From: Mimachlamys varia
Lineage: Eukaryota > Mollusca > Bivalvia > Pectinida > Pectinidae
DNA: 64,000 nt
Reading direction: 5' to 3'
Assembly: GCA_947623455.1 (NCBI GenBank)
Contig: OX392545.1
Coordinates: 22,542,001-22,606,000 of the forward strand
In this document: piece after piece, positions 1 through 10,699 of the stretch
How positions within the stretch are numbered: the stretch's first letter is position 1
Layout: each line of letters opens with the position of its first letter
The notes under the pieces: model-generated
What the model saw: the letters and a program-made list of their open reading frames with translations, nothing else
Databases searched by the model: none
What the model was told of the DNA's origin: nothing
Position numbers and translations under genes: made by a program

Positions 1-395
1 AAATGTTTTGGCAACTTCAAAAATGGACCCGTCCAAACATACATATATATATATATGACAAAGATGATATTACAAACAAAATATTAGGCTGACTGACGCA
101 CACCTACTTGACAAGAATAGCAAGAAAATTGCTCATTTAACCCCAGATACTGATCAGGGCCAAGACATACACAACTTGTGTCAGTGTAAAACATACTTGT
201 TTGGTTATGATAACAGGCAGAGTCGGGGCGTACCGCCACAATGAATCTGACTGTATACACGTCCCTTACAAAATATATAGATTTGGCACCAAAGGTACTG
301 GTCAAAGTCATGGTACACTAATAACAGGAAAATGGATAGTATTAAACTATGCACCATATCTCATGCCTCAACAAGTGGCTCATTTTTTGGAGAGA
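1..395. other. non-coding left edge, downstream of the recombinase gene
   Basis: No convincing coding sequence. The stretch lies immediately 3' of the minus-strand recombinase reading frame, so it probably contains the 3' terminal region of that retrotransposon. A short TA run is present near positions 44-55. I could not identify the terminal repeats expected of a DIRS/Ngaro element here. Confidence 0.3.
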
Positions 396-1367
396 CTAGA
401 TATCGCTTGCTAAACCAGGTGACCGGATGTAGACCTTAAAAGCATCACTTTTCCATCGACCCAATGTACGAATTTATGCGTCAGAAAGACCGAGTGAATT
501 TGCAGCAAAAGATGCTCCCCCAATTCTAAAAGAGTGACCTTTAAAGCGAGACACATCAAGCTGGCAAATTGACAGACATTGACGAGTGAGGGTATCGAAA
601 CGCTTACGCATGAAGGGTCCACCGCATTTTGTTTGAAAAAGACAGCCTGCCTTTGTACCGCGGAGTTTTAGAAAATGTAACATGGATCGCACTGGGCAGT
701 AGTTGTGTGACAACGCCTTGATGGGTATAATGTGAGCTTTGCCACCAATGTTGTGTTTGAAATGCCGAAATGTGATGAACATTTGCCTAGGCTCAGAGTG
801 TATGAACTCAAAATCAACGTCTGCTATTTGCAATATTCTGTTGGCTTGGGCAGAGCTATAAGCCAATAATTCTCCTAACCGGGCCAAAGCATAGAAAGCT
901 AGAGTAAAAATTGCTGCCAAAAGAGTCTGCTCGTAAGGACAACCCGAGACTCGGCATGTTGTGGCACAAAGTGACTGTAAAATTGGAACCGTTATCGGAA
1001 GTCTAGAATCAAATGAGGGAGCTAGACGTGTAGCTCCCTGAATTGCTTTTCGCACAAAAAATGATTTGGTAGGGTCGCCGAACCCGTTTATCTTGTGTAT
1101 GTATGCTAGAGCAGACAACTGGGATGTTATGGTGCTAGGAGCTTTTCCACTCTGATAAGCGTGAGCAATATACAAAGCCACTGTACAATGGGGAACGGGC
1201 AAAGTTGGTTGATGGCCCAAGATACTGCGACAAAAGTTTGAAAAAGCAGCCAAGGCACTGTCGTATAAATTTCTGGATGCAGGTGCCAGAGAAGCATTCA
1301 GGAGAGCTGACAAAGTGGGAAGAAGGTTGTTTGGTCCACTTGTTGAGGTACTGGTGTTGGATGACAA
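396..1367 (-). pseudogene. tyrosine recombinase of the DIRS/Ngaro element, interrupted by one stop
   Basis: The product would cut and rejoin DNA circles to integrate the retrotransposon. From the Met at 1367, 297 codons are open. The core holds the first catalytic Arg in LARLGELLA (about residue 163) and the H-x-x-R box in GHSFRIGG (His278, Arg281). A TAA at 474-476 then stops the frame just before the C-terminal segment. The same frame continues for 25 more sense codons to a TAG at 396-398, and this part contains TLGRWKSDAFKVY with the presumed nucleophilic Tyr at 431-429. The stop therefore removes the active-site tyrosine. A single C-to-T change (CAA to TAA) would explain it. The 5' end overlaps the RNase H frame. 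Confidence 0.8.
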
Positions 1368-1810
1368 TTGGCTGTAGGCAGCAACTCTCTGAACCGCTGT
1401 ATCTGTAAACGAGACAAAGCATCGGCCAATACATTTCTACACCCTTCAATGTGCTGGGCTTTGATTAAAATGTTGTGTTGTAGACATTTGAGGATGAGAG
1501 CGCGAACCATTTTCATGATTAGAGGGTCACGAGAAGTCTGGGAATTTAACACTGAAACAATGGTCATATTATCTGTGTATAACCATATGGCTGTGTTAGC
1601 AACCTGGTCAGCCCATGTATAAATGGCAGCAACAATAGGATACAGCTCTAGTGCATTTATGTGGGGTTTCTTAATGTTAGGATCCCATACCCCATGTAAC
1701 CATGCATCTTTGAATACTGCCCCAAATCCCACTGATGATGATGCATCAGTATATAGACTCAAAGTATCTGATGTTTCGCCAAATGTCTGACAAGAAGAAG
1801 CTCTTTCCAT
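1298..1810 (-). pseudogene. RNase H domain of the DIRS/Ngaro element
   Basis: This degrades the RNA strand of the RNA/DNA hybrid. The acidic quartet can be read: Asp in SLYTDASSSVGFG, Glu in NALELYPIVAA, Asp in WLYTDNMTIVSVLN and Asp in NVLADALSR. In a functional copy it would be continuous with the upstream RT. Here the RT frame ends in TAG (1821-1823), runs on for a few plausible codons (DKYNGKSFF), and the homology then moves to this frame between about 1800 and 1770, so there is at least one indel. The nominal Met at 1810 is probably not a real start. Confidence 0.75.
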
Positions 1811-1820
1811 TATACTTATC

Positions 1821-3125
1821 CTAAAACTGTGCCCACATAGCTAAATCTGCTCTCCCCCCGGCGTTAAGTCTAATTTTATGCCCCGATTTTTTTATACCCT
1901 TGGTTAGATCTATCAATCGTCGGAGGAAAGGACGACCGGGCAGGACTACACTTGTTGCAAATTGTAATGTGCCAATGAGGGATTGTAATTCTTTGAGGGT
2001 GACTTTCTTGCGACACTTAAAATCATGGCATAATGCTTTACATTTTGAAAGCTTGTCTTCTGGAAGACGGGCCTCCATTATAGTGCTGTCAAGGGTTATC
2101 CCTAGAAAGGGGAGAACTTTTTCTGGTCCAAATGTTTTCTCTGATGCTAGGGGAACACCTAATTGGGAGCAGACTAACTGAAAATCCTGTAGACTCTGAA
2201 GACATTTGTCATAGGACGACTCAATAAACAAGAAATCATCCAGAACTTTCACAACGGCTGATGCTTTGCCTCGTTTATACATAACCCATTCGATAGCAGA
2301 ACTAAACATTTCAAAAATTCTGCAACTTTCTGCTAAGCCCATTGGGAGACATTTGTCGAAATAAAACTGACCTTGCCAATGAAAACCAAGTAAATGATAT
2401 TGACTTGGATGTACTGGGATAATTCTAAAAGCTGATTCAATGTCAGATTTGGCCATAAATGGTGTACGGGTATTTTTCAAAAATGAAATAGCATTTTGAA
2501 TAGTTTGATACTTAATTGAGGTGAATTCTTCAGGAATACCGTCATTAATGGATGAACCTTCTGGGTAACTAAGGTGATGAATAAGTCTGAATTTATTCGG
2601 TTCTTTTTTTGGAACTACACCTAATGGGCTCAAAGTGAAAGTGGGAAATGGTGGACTCGAGAGTGGGCCGGCAATACGACCGGCTTTTAATTCTTTGGCA
2701 ATTTTTTGGTCAACAACCTCTGGGTTATCTTTTGTTGATATCAGGTTATTGCAGAATTTTTGAGATGCCTCACCTTGAAAGTGAAACTTAAAGCCAACAG
2801 TAAAACCATCAATCAAATAAGAGGCCTTCCCTTGGTCATAACCTTGTAGCGCTTCTGCTAAAATAGCAGGATCAATGGGTGTTGTGATTTTACTGTCCGA
2901 AACGCCAGCGATTTCCGCGTTGATGTCCCCGATTTTGGAATGTTTGTTGATGGCCAAATCTTGGACCAAATCGTGGTCCTCGGAAGCGAAAGTTGGGGGG
3001 ACGAAAATTTGACTGAGAAGTCTGGGGACTATTAAAGCCCATAACAGGACACGCGCTGCTGGCATGTTTTGCCCCACAGATACCACATTTATGTAGGAAT
3101 TTGCAACCTCCGCAATGTTCACCAC
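1821..3125 (-). pseudogene. DIRS/Ngaro reverse transcriptase
   Basis: RNA-directed DNA polymerase. Reading from 3125, the fingers and palm blocks are visible: KFRLIHHLSYPEGSSINDG (about residues 178-196), motif A MAKSDIESAFRIIPVHP (catalytic Asp about 228), motif B LPMGLAESCRIFE, motif C VLDDFLFIESS (Asp296 and Asp297), then the LGITLDS and LQSLIGTLQFA thumb/connection blocks typical of DIRS elements. The frame overlaps the gag-like frame by 236 bp in another frame (+1 relative), so translation probably depends on frameshifting, reinitiation or splicing. It ends at a TAG where relatives continue into RNase H, so the fused protein is broken. Confidence 0.85.
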
Positions 3126-4077
3126 GTCCGAAACGGTAACAAATCATGGTGTTTGAATTGTTCGGGGTAGCCCGACGCGACATTGCTTCTTGCCACAGCT
3201 CCATTTGACATTCATTCCAACGCACAGAACATGCTGGGTTGGCCATTAACATTCGGAAATTTTTATCGTAATAACGCCAGTCGGCGTTCTTTGAGGCGAG
3301 ATGTCTTACCATAGACAGATATTTCAGTAAACTAGGGAAGGCCTCTTTATTTGCATCAATACTACACAAAACAGCTATATATATATTGAAATAGTTTGTC
3401 CACTCGTCGATGGATAGGGGTTTTGTCTGTCCGGATTTTTTTAGCTGGAAGGAGGGCTGGTCATCCTTGGTGTTTATGACCATAGTCATTGTCCCGTCAG
3501 TGTCTTTGTCTGTCAGCGTTGCCATATCAACAAATTTGTCAGCCAAAATTTTTTGACGAACACTGTCAGATACCATGAAATGGAGTGGTAGAGATTGGGA
3601 CATAAATTGTCCTGAAGTGTCTTCTGCTGTCATGTCGGCAGCGAATTGCAATGTGTTTGCCGGAATAATGCCCTCACCAATAGCAGCTGTGGTTGAATGT
3701 CCTGGCATAGCTCTGTCCGGCGCTGAGGTGGGAGCAGGGGGTATGGCTTCTTCAATTGCTGCCGCAACCACTGGTGGTATTTGTGGAGTAGGGGGCCGGG
3801 CATCTGGTTGTTCGACTTTCGAGGCTCTGTGGTTTGTACGTTCCTCCTTAATGCCTGCCTCAAAGGCTTCCCGTATGAGGCCCTGTAGCTGTGTTGAGGA
3901 TAAAGTCACACCTTCATTTGTGGAACTACAAGATGTCCCTGCAGATGTAGGCTGCGAGGGGACCTCCTCGGGGGCCTCTTCAGGGACCTGTCGAATTGGA
4001 CCGGCACCGGACCTCCTCTTTTTTGACCCATTAGCCACATAAGGATTTTGAAGTGCTGCCTGCCTCTTGGGGGGCAT
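2890..4077 (-). CDS. Gag-like protein of the DIRS/Ngaro element
   Basis: Putative structural/nucleic-acid-binding protein of the retrotransposon, 395 aa from the Met at 4077 (MPPKRQAALQNPY). I prefer this start to the one at 4134, because the extra 19 codons contain an acceptor-like 'ttttacag' and a hydrophobic stretch of low plausibility. The N-terminus is basic, followed by a long Pro/Ala/Thr-rich linker, a conserved-looking central block (LSIDEWTNYFNIYIAVL), and a Cys/His cluster near the C-terminus (CYRFGRGEHCGGC, HKCGICGAKHASSAC) that would bind RNA. The tail is rich in Arg, Phe, Gly and Gln. The reading frame is intact. Assignment as gag rests on position and composition, not on a named domain. 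Confidence 0.65.
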   Translation of the reverse strand: MPPKRQAALQNPYVANGSKKRRSGAGPIRQVPEEAPEEVPSQPTSAGTSCSSTNEGVTLSSTQLQGLIREAFEAGIKEERTNHRASKVEQPDARPPTPQIPPVVAAAIEEAIPPAPTSAPDRAMPGHSTTAAIGEGIIPANTLQFAADMTAEDTSGQFMSQSLPLHFMVSDSVRQKILADKFVDMATLTDKDTDGTMTMVINTKDDQPSFQLKKSGQTKPLSIDEWTNYFNIYIAVLCSIDANKEAFPSLLKYLSMVRHLASKNADWRYYDKNFRMLMANPACSVRWNECQMELWQEAMSRRATPNNSNTMICYRFGRGEHCGGCKFLHKCGICGAKHASSACPVMGFNSPQTSQSNFRPPNFRFRGPRFGPRFGHQQTFQNRGHQRGNRWRFGQ

Positions 4078-4134
4078 GATGATCTCACACGCCAAGTTAT
4101 GAGTCTGTAAAATATATAAAATTGTGGCCAGCAC

Positions 4135-5011
4135 CAGATTATGTAAACTAAAACAAACAAATACAAATTATATCCCTGTAGTTTTTTGACTCCATTGGGC
4201 ATGGCACAAAGTCAGAACCAAAATATCAAAATAGTAGTAAAAAAAAAAAAAGATGCGAGCTTTAAAGCAAATGCCAAAGTTTATTCAAAATTTAATATTC
4301 GCGGGCACATAGGCAAATACACATGTAACGCGGGCACAAAGGCAACTAAATCTGCGGGCACTCAGGCAACTACTTACGTTGAAATGTATAATTAAATAAA
4401 TTACACGGGTACACCACAAAGCAACCTAGGGTTTACACCTCTGCCGAAACAGATATATGGCGTATATGCCAGTCAGAAACTAGCAAAGCCCCAGGTAGCT
4501 GTGTACAATACCATTTGAAATACTCATTATTCATTCCTCATTATAAATTACATAAGATAATTATATATATATAAATTGCTTGAATTTTGTATGTTATGAA
4601 AAGTGAACAACTTCCCTGTCAGTACAATCTAAATTATTTGACAATATAAATAGATTAATGAATACCACAGATTGGGCTTAGAGCCTTTTAATGTCAGTTT
4701 GACTGCATTTTGTAAATAGAAAATGTATATTAATGTAAATGTTTACAATTTTGGGAATATATATACCTCCTTATAGTCCAAAACCATTAATATAATGAAT
4801 TCAATAAATATAATGCAAAGATTATCGACGAGGCAAGGCAATCTGTGTATAATAGGTTTACAAGAAAGGAACAAGTGTTCCATAAACAAAGTATTATATA
4901 TATATGTGTGTGAACCTGAAAACTGATAGGAGTAACGGAGGCAACTCGTAATAAATGTAACCAGAATTTTGTACTTTGCCAAGGGAGACAACACCTTTAT
5001 ATTCTTTTCAA
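4135..5011. other. non-coding spacer between gag and SGNH frames
   Basis: AT-rich and without a convincing ORF. It holds the short GC-rich repeats at 4301-4371 and lies upstream of the minus-strand gag gene, so it could carry the retrotransposon leader or terminal repeat. An AATAAA-like site for the SGNH gene was not pinned down. Confidence 0.3.
4301..4371. repeat. three short repeats, GCGGGCAC-NN-AGGCAA
   Basis: Three copies start at 4301, 4330 and 4354 (spacings 29 and 24 bp) in otherwise AT-rich DNA. They lie upstream of the minus-strand gag start. A promoter or terminal-repeat role for the retrotransposon is possible but not shown. Confidence 0.6.
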
Positions 5012-5584
5012 TCACTCAGCCAGAGCGTGTATAATACAGCTTTTAACAGACCTGTAGTAAGGTTTCATTTGCTGAAAATGAACGCCGTCTGGACCCAGTA
5101 ACTCAATTTCGTCCCATATCTCCCGCGTATGCCTCCAAAAAGCCACACCCGGGAAATCGAGACAACGAAACAGCAAGTCATTGGCCTCGGCCACCCGTTC
5201 ATTATAAACCCTCACCGAAACATCCCCTTTGTGACGACGAGTCCGTTCACGGCGAAATAATTGACAAACGCTCACTTGACGAATCCCCTGAATTAACAGA
5301 CCGCGTACGAAGTCGACGATCGACGCGACGACCCGTTCAGGCGTACCGTGCGGCCTACTGAGATCATTACCACCGCATTGTAAACAAACAACCTGGTAAG
5401 CTGACAGGGGGATGCGACGAAAACGAGAAACTACACATGCCATATCTGCGCCAGGAATACCAATTAAATCGACTTTATCATCGGACAAACCGAAATGCAC
5501 ACGCGATGGGGATTCATGGATATATTTTTCCAGGCGGGCAATAAAACTGTGGCCGAGCACCAAGACATGACCTGGGTCAGGCAT
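5012..5584 (-). CDS. SGNH-fold hydrolase-like protein, probably retrotransposon-associated
   Basis: An intact 190-aa frame. The four SGNH/GDSL esterase blocks are present. Block I is LVLGHSFI with nucleophile Ser13 (G-H-S instead of the usual G-D-S). Block II is PGAD (Gly45), block III is CGGNDL (Asn73), and block V is DGVHF (Asp166, His169). The family hydrolyses esters or has lost catalysis and binds nucleic acid. No signal peptide is seen, so the protein is probably intracellular. The strand is the same as the DIRS/Ngaro element 0.9 kb downstream. From memory, SGNH domains have been reported in some Ngaro and CR1 elements, so this may be an accessory ORF of that element. A strong donor (GTAAGT, 5640-5635) and an acceptor (cag, G at 5597) upstream would define a 44-bp leader intron. 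Confidence 0.7.
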   Translation of the reverse strand: MPDPGHVLVLGHSFIARLEKYIHESPSRVHFGLSDDKVDLIGIPGADMACVVSRFRRIPLSAYQVVCLQCGGNDLSRPHGTPERVVASIVDFVRGLLIQGIRQVSVCQLFRRERTRRHKGDVSVRVYNERVAEANDLLFRCLDFPGVAFWRHTREIWDEIELLGPDGVHFQQMKPYYRSVKSCIIHALAE

Positions 5585-7380
5585 TGTCCTAGTGACCTGA
5601 TTATTTGTGTAAGCAACCGTAGCAAATAAACAACACTTACCCGGAAATCAACGGTGGTGTGAACCGCAAACTCTACTTCATGGATAAGTTTGAAACTCTT
5701 GAAATAAAAGTAATTTTCAAGTAGAAAAAACAAATATTTTGATGAAATTAAAATGGCGTCTGAAATTTTTTTCTGTCAGCCTGAAATGGCTTGTGCGCAG
5801 ACTCATGGGTCAAGCCAAATCACGTGACATGATCAGCCAATCAAATATTAAATAAATATCATTGAACGCGGGAAATACGAATCGTGTAAAAAATCGTCTA
5901 TTACATAAACTCTTTATATTTTTATCTCCGCGCCATTCCGTAAACTTCTCTCTGCCGCGTTAAGATCTGAGAAAATCACATAGGGGGTCCAACGATGGTA
6001 GAATAGATTCAGGCCAAGAATAAGAGCATATGCTCTAAACGTCACAGGGAAATCGCAGTTTGATGAAAACAATTTGTATCGTTGACATACGCGGGTAGTT
6101 CGTACTAGACACAGCCACTTATGGCTACGTAATGCAGTTGTTTACCTTAATTTCCGATTGGGAAAACAAGTCCAAAACCGCACACAGTAGTCCAGGAAAC
6201 AATACGATGAAAATTGTCCATACATGGAAACCTTTAGACGTCAATTGAAAGATGTAAAATGGAGCTAAATTAAATCAAGTTATCAAAACAAACAACACAA
6301 AACCGCCAAAACTCATTGAATGAAGAGGGCGCTCTCAGTACTGCCTACCTCTCTAGGAGATAATCACTGATTGGTCAATAAATACTCCCAACTCAATTGC
6401 ATACAGACATAAACGAATACATGCTGAAGAGCATACTAAAAGTTTCATGTACTCATACATAATAAATAAGCGCACATATGATACCAACAAAAATAAATAC
6501 GACAGTTAACGGAGATGCATTCAAATTGTATATAAACCATAATTTAACATTTACTATGTATTAAAAATTACCAATGTATTTTATACATAAAAACTATAGA
6601 CAATCAATCCGTGCCAGAAAAGGCTCAATAAAATATCTGTCAATAAATAAATGGAGTTTGATTAAGCACCCATTTTGACATTTCCATGCTTAAGTTGGTT
6701 TTTATTCCACAAATAGAATGAACAATGAGTCATGAAATTGTCTGTAGTCATGTAAGAGAGTTGATCTTTTATGCGTTTCAAGCCAGAGTTGGCTTGTTCG
6801 TTGAGTTTGTCAAGTTTGGGGACTCTTTCCAAACAATAACCACTGCTGCAACCTGGAATGAAAGACAAATGGTTCCGGGTAACATGATGGCCAATTATTA
6901 TCATCAATTGCTTTGGCGCATTTAAAAATTCTATTCCACAGTTACAGTCGAATGGATTTATAAAAAAATAATTGACAATTGTTAATACCAATTAAAATAA
7001 ACATTTTACATGTTTTTAATAACAGTTAAACTTTGTCCTTATGAATGACATTAAAGACCGGATCTGACCCACTTAAATATCCCCCCCCCCCGGACAGCCA
7101 TTAAGCCTATAAGGAAAATGGCACGCCTACAGTGAGATAAGCAGCTGTGTTGTGATATAAATAGTAATAGTGGGGCTGAGCACGTGGCTCAGTGTTTACA
7201 TACAAAATGTATGTAAATCCCATTATTTAATTTCTCCTGTACATCGCACAGATGTATCTATTCCAAATGTTTTGCCTGAATCTGAATGTTTGTTTTGTGT
7301 AATTCTTTTTACCAGCTTGCCTTCTGGGGGCATGAGGATCCCGCTGATATGAGATAGATGTGTAAGGTCTGTTCACATTT
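5585..7380. other. non-coding; possible leader exon and promoter region of the SGNH gene
   Basis: No supported gene. On the minus strand a possible leader exon ends at 5641 with donor GTAAGT. Further up, a CCAAT-type motif (agccaatcaaat, about 5836) and a GC-box-like stretch (aacgcggg, about 5866) would fit a promoter region. The 5924-5972 block recurs inside the MITE at 8750-9138. The remainder to 7380 is AT-rich with short shadow ORFs and a C10 run near 7082. Confidence 0.35.
5924..5972 (+). repeat. 49-bp block shared with the MITE at 8.75 kb
   Basis: The block from atctccgcgcc to aagatctgaga recurs at 8774-8822 with about four substitutions in the same orientation. It is GC-rich in AT-rich surroundings. 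This may be a fragment of the same MITE family, or a dispersed functional core such as a promoter. No terminal repeats were found around this copy. Confidence 0.7.
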
Positions 7381-9566
7381 TCATTCCCAATGACACAAGG
7401 CAAGGAAAGCACGAGTTTTATATTGCTCACTTCCAAAAGCAATGCGCTTGTCCTCATAAATGTTGAATGTATTGTTAAAACTTTCAATAAAAAATGTGTC
7501 CTTTGTAATGTTTAAAGGTTGTTTTTGAAGAATAATTCCAAATCCAGATTGTTGTGTATAGGTGTTTTTATTAGCGGAAATGGTAGCAGTGTTTCTACCA
7601 AGTCCGGGATCCAACTGAAGTACATTTCAACTTTACCAGTATTTATATAAAAACCTAACCCGGTAGTCTAGACAGATTACATGTTTAAGATGACCTATTT
7701 ACAGACATGAATGACAGTATTACATGTTGATGACTTATACTTCATGTTTGACCTGACAGATGACTGGTCATCCCAAGTATATGGTATACATTTGCTTAAG
7801 GCCATACATACATGTATTACTCTCATTTTAAAATATTCATATACTCTATTTGCTAAGATAACACTTATTAAAACTTATTATTCTTCACCTTACCTAGTCT
7901 GAAATCATGAGGATTTTTGTAAACAGTAGAAATTTGAATAACACCACGAAGAAGTTTTTCTGCTACATGATCAGTTAATATCATTCTGGAAGGCTCATAG
8001 TTTGGGTCTGTTTGGCATCGTGATAATTTGGGGCAATCTTTATGGTTGTTACAGTAATGCTCGACTACATTGTCTAGTAGCTTTATCAGGACATTGGCAT
8101 CGCCGTCACAGTTTCGAATAGTCCAGTGGAAATGCATTGAAACCGGTTCAACTTTGTCGTCAAGTTGTTCCGACCATGTCTTTCCTTCTTTGTATCGTGG
8201 TCCAGAGGCTACAGCAGACAAATAACTTTTCATACTCTTTACACCATGCCATGTGTCGTTTTGGGTGAATGGATGGTCTTTCACCAGTTTATTAATGGCC
8301 ATATTTCGATCATGAGTATGTGTCTTGATAGATATATCCTGACTTTCAAGATGATGATATATCATTTCTGTGCCGATCTTCTCATGACGCCGAGTAACAA
8401 AATCATCAGCCTTACAAATGTGAGCACAATGGAGCACTTTGTGAGTTTTGTCCCCAATAACTACCACACTGGTGTCTTTGGAATTTTTGCGCCATCCATG
8501 ACGAGCATCGGTAACAATGTCTATTCCATCCAGGTCGTCATAACTGGCAATTTCATTGAGAAGAGCATCATTGGTGGATTCATCATATTCATTCTTTACA
8601 AAGTCTTTGTAGATGGAGAAAAAATTGTTTCTTTTTTTCTACGGACAAAATACCTATTCCAGCCCCATTACAAAACCTTTCATAATGGGAAGGAAGGCAG
8701 CATTCCACTGCAGACAAATGAATGGTTAATTCTGTCATTGATGAGGTACCAATCTGATTAAAATCATATCTTGATCTCCGCGCCGTTACGTAAACTTCTC
8801 TCTGCTGCGTTAAGATCTGAGATTATCCCACAGAGGGTCATGTCCCGATGACCTTTCGCATTAGCCAATCAAATTACTACTGGCAGAATCTTGACAGTGA
8901 AATTTTGAGGCGACAAAGCTTGCATAAACACATTTTTCCGTTTAGTCATTTCGTCACCAAAAAGTTCGTGATGAATAATGTGACGAAATGGCTTGCTGCA
9001 AGATGACAGGTCGTTCGAAAAATATTTTAGTGTTAAGTGAAGAGGCGACTAAGGTCATCTGGGCGTGACCTCTTATGGGATGTTGTCAGATCCTTCTAAA
9101 ACGGAGTGAGAACAAGGATCTGTATTTTAATCAGATTGATGAGGTACTGTCCTGTTGGTAGGTATGGTGATGAAGACCACAAGTAGGTATGATGGGCTCA
9201 ACATTTGTGTGAGCATTTTAGTTTCAGCACACCTACGTGTCCTTTACGTGTTGATGTTTTTACCAACAGTTTTCCTTGGCATCGCCGAGCATGACTTGCT
9301 GCAATGTCCATAAGTCTTGTAACCGAGTTTTGAGTAGTTACAAAGAGCTTCTGATTCACCTGCCGTTTAGTAGCTTGCAAGTATGCCGCAGGCACTGGCG
9401 AAATTTCTTTGTGATTTTTGCCCTTTTCTTCAATCACTGGTCTGTTAAGTTTTTGTACAATATTTTCTCTGACCGACTGTAATTTCTGCAATACTAAAGA
9501 CTTTTTCAAATGATTTGCTGGAATTTCTAGTTTAAAAGATGGTGGCCTTGTCCTTTTGTCTGACAT
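7381..9566 (-). pseudogene. Kolobok-type DNA transposase, fragmented
   Basis: Minus-strand pieces follow the order of Kolobok transposases. An N-terminal piece ends GHVGVLKLKCSHKC (9566-9198). Next come WSSSPYLP- and SGMLP-like residues straddling the MITE (about 9197-8690). The core holds DIVTDARHGWRKNSKDTS (about 8520-8470), DTWHGVKS, KVEPVSMHFHW and DPNYEPSR (8467-7890), and the C-terminal piece holds ESFNNT and RAFLALCHW (about 7500-7390). A donor-like AG|GTAAGG follows DFRLG near 7890. Frame changes and stops around 9200 and 8690-8590, plus a MITE insertion, make this copy non-functional. Kolobok transposases cut and paste at TTAA targets. I did not find the element ends. Family assignment is from motif memory. 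Confidence 0.65.
8750..9138. mobile_element. 389-bp MITE with 15-bp TIRs and a 9-bp TSD
   Basis: The ends are a perfect 15-bp inverted repeat (CAATCTGATTAAAAT at 8750-8764 and its complement at 9124-9138). They are flanked by a perfect 9-bp direct repeat, atgaggtac (8741-8749 and 9139-9147). A 9-bp duplication suggests a Mutator-like (or Merlin-like) transposase in trans. There is no coding capacity. It sits inside the Kolobok-type transposase frame. Internally it carries the 49-bp GC-rich block also found at 5924-5972 and a CCAAT-like motif. Confidence 0.88.
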
Positions 9567-10690
9567 GTTGATAGTTGTGAATGTTACAAATGAGAAAAAA
9601 TTGTTACGAAGTAAATGTTCTCACATGTGTCCCCTGGATATGGAACATTCTTCTCAAAGGGGAACCAGGCTATACTGAAAATAAGTTTTGAAGTAAATAA
9701 ACGAGTATTTCATTGACGGTAAAATTGAAAAACCAATGCTGAATGTTCATCAAACAGATTTTAACAAAGGAAAATAATCCTATCTGTATGCTTTCTTTAT
9801 ATTTTCCATAACTTGTAAATAGCAGTAAAATGCTGATTACCCCTGTGTGAGGCTGTGACTATTATTGGAATACCTGAAATTGGTCCCGCCAAAATGCCAC
9901 ATGGCTATCCTGTGACAGATAGGCCAGAAATGGAGTGCTGTAACTATAAGTTATAAAGTGTACAGCTTGGTCTTTTAGTATGTGCCTTAAACTTATACAC
10001 ACATACTTTTAGAGTAAGACAAAACTAAACGTTCCTATCACACCTTTTAAAGAAAAAATATATGTAATATACAGAAGTAAGGAAACACTTCCCCCCCATG
10101 GACACCCTCCCAACCCTGTGATGTATTGGTCAGATTTAATTACTTTCGGCTAGAGATTAGAACAATGGCCGAGATGGAGGGAAAACAAACTATATCTCTG
10201 AATGTAACACAGCTTCAAAAGGATACTATTCAACACTTATTTCTTCACAATGGATGGGATTTCGATGAAAATTTGTGTAAATCTGTATGCTCAGAATCTG
10301 AGATGGATATTCAGACTAACAATAGCAAATTTGTAATTGAGCAAAGAGATGGATACGAAGAGTGTCCATTAAGTTTATTTAAGCCTGGTATTACTCACGA
10401 AGTATAACGGCAAATGTGGTGGGAATGTGAGAATACTCAGCCAAATAAGAATAACAAGTTGCTGTCCTTCAAAAAAGGACAACAATACGTGGACTGGCAT
10501 ATGTTGCTGGTAATTGAAGAAGTAGTTGGTTCCTGTATTGCATTTATGTGCTGCCTGCTGATATTTTTTACTGAATTGTCAAAACAGTAGAAATAAGTAA
10601 CAAGATGCTGTTTTTATATAAAAGATATACATCTTTATTGCAGCTTTATGTTTTTGTTTAAACAAGCACACATTGGGATTACAAAAATGC
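9567..10690. other. non-coding or unassigned, with one short ORF
   Basis: Mostly AT-rich. One plus-strand ORF at 10126-10407 (internal Met at about 10165, MAEMEGKQTISLNV) gives about 80 acidic residues of normal composition that I cannot assign. It could be an exon of a gene or of the Kolobok element (opposite strand). No splice-site or domain support, so it is not called as a gene. Confidence 0.3.
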
Positions 10691-10699
10691 TTTTTTTCA

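Larger units (their letters stand above)
396..4077 (-). mobile_element. DIRS/Ngaro-type tyrosine-recombinase retrotransposon, degenerate copy
   Basis: On the minus strand the order is gag-like, reverse transcriptase, RNase H, tyrosine recombinase, which is the DIRS superfamily arrangement. Such elements copy through RNA and integrate with a tyrosine recombinase instead of a DDE integrase. No adenine-methylase domain is visible between RNase H and recombinase (the two frames overlap by 70 bp). That fits the Ngaro group better than DIRS1. Visible lesions are a TAG at the end of the RT frame (1821-1823), a frame change between RT and RNase H at about 1770-1800, and a TAA in the recombinase (474-476). 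The outer limits are not determined, because I did not find the split direct or inverted terminal repeats. Confidence 0.8.

Noticed and set aside
8165..8761. 198-codon plus-strand ORF
   Set aside because: Antisense shadow of the Kolobok transposase core, whose motifs read on the minus strand, and it runs across the MITE boundary.
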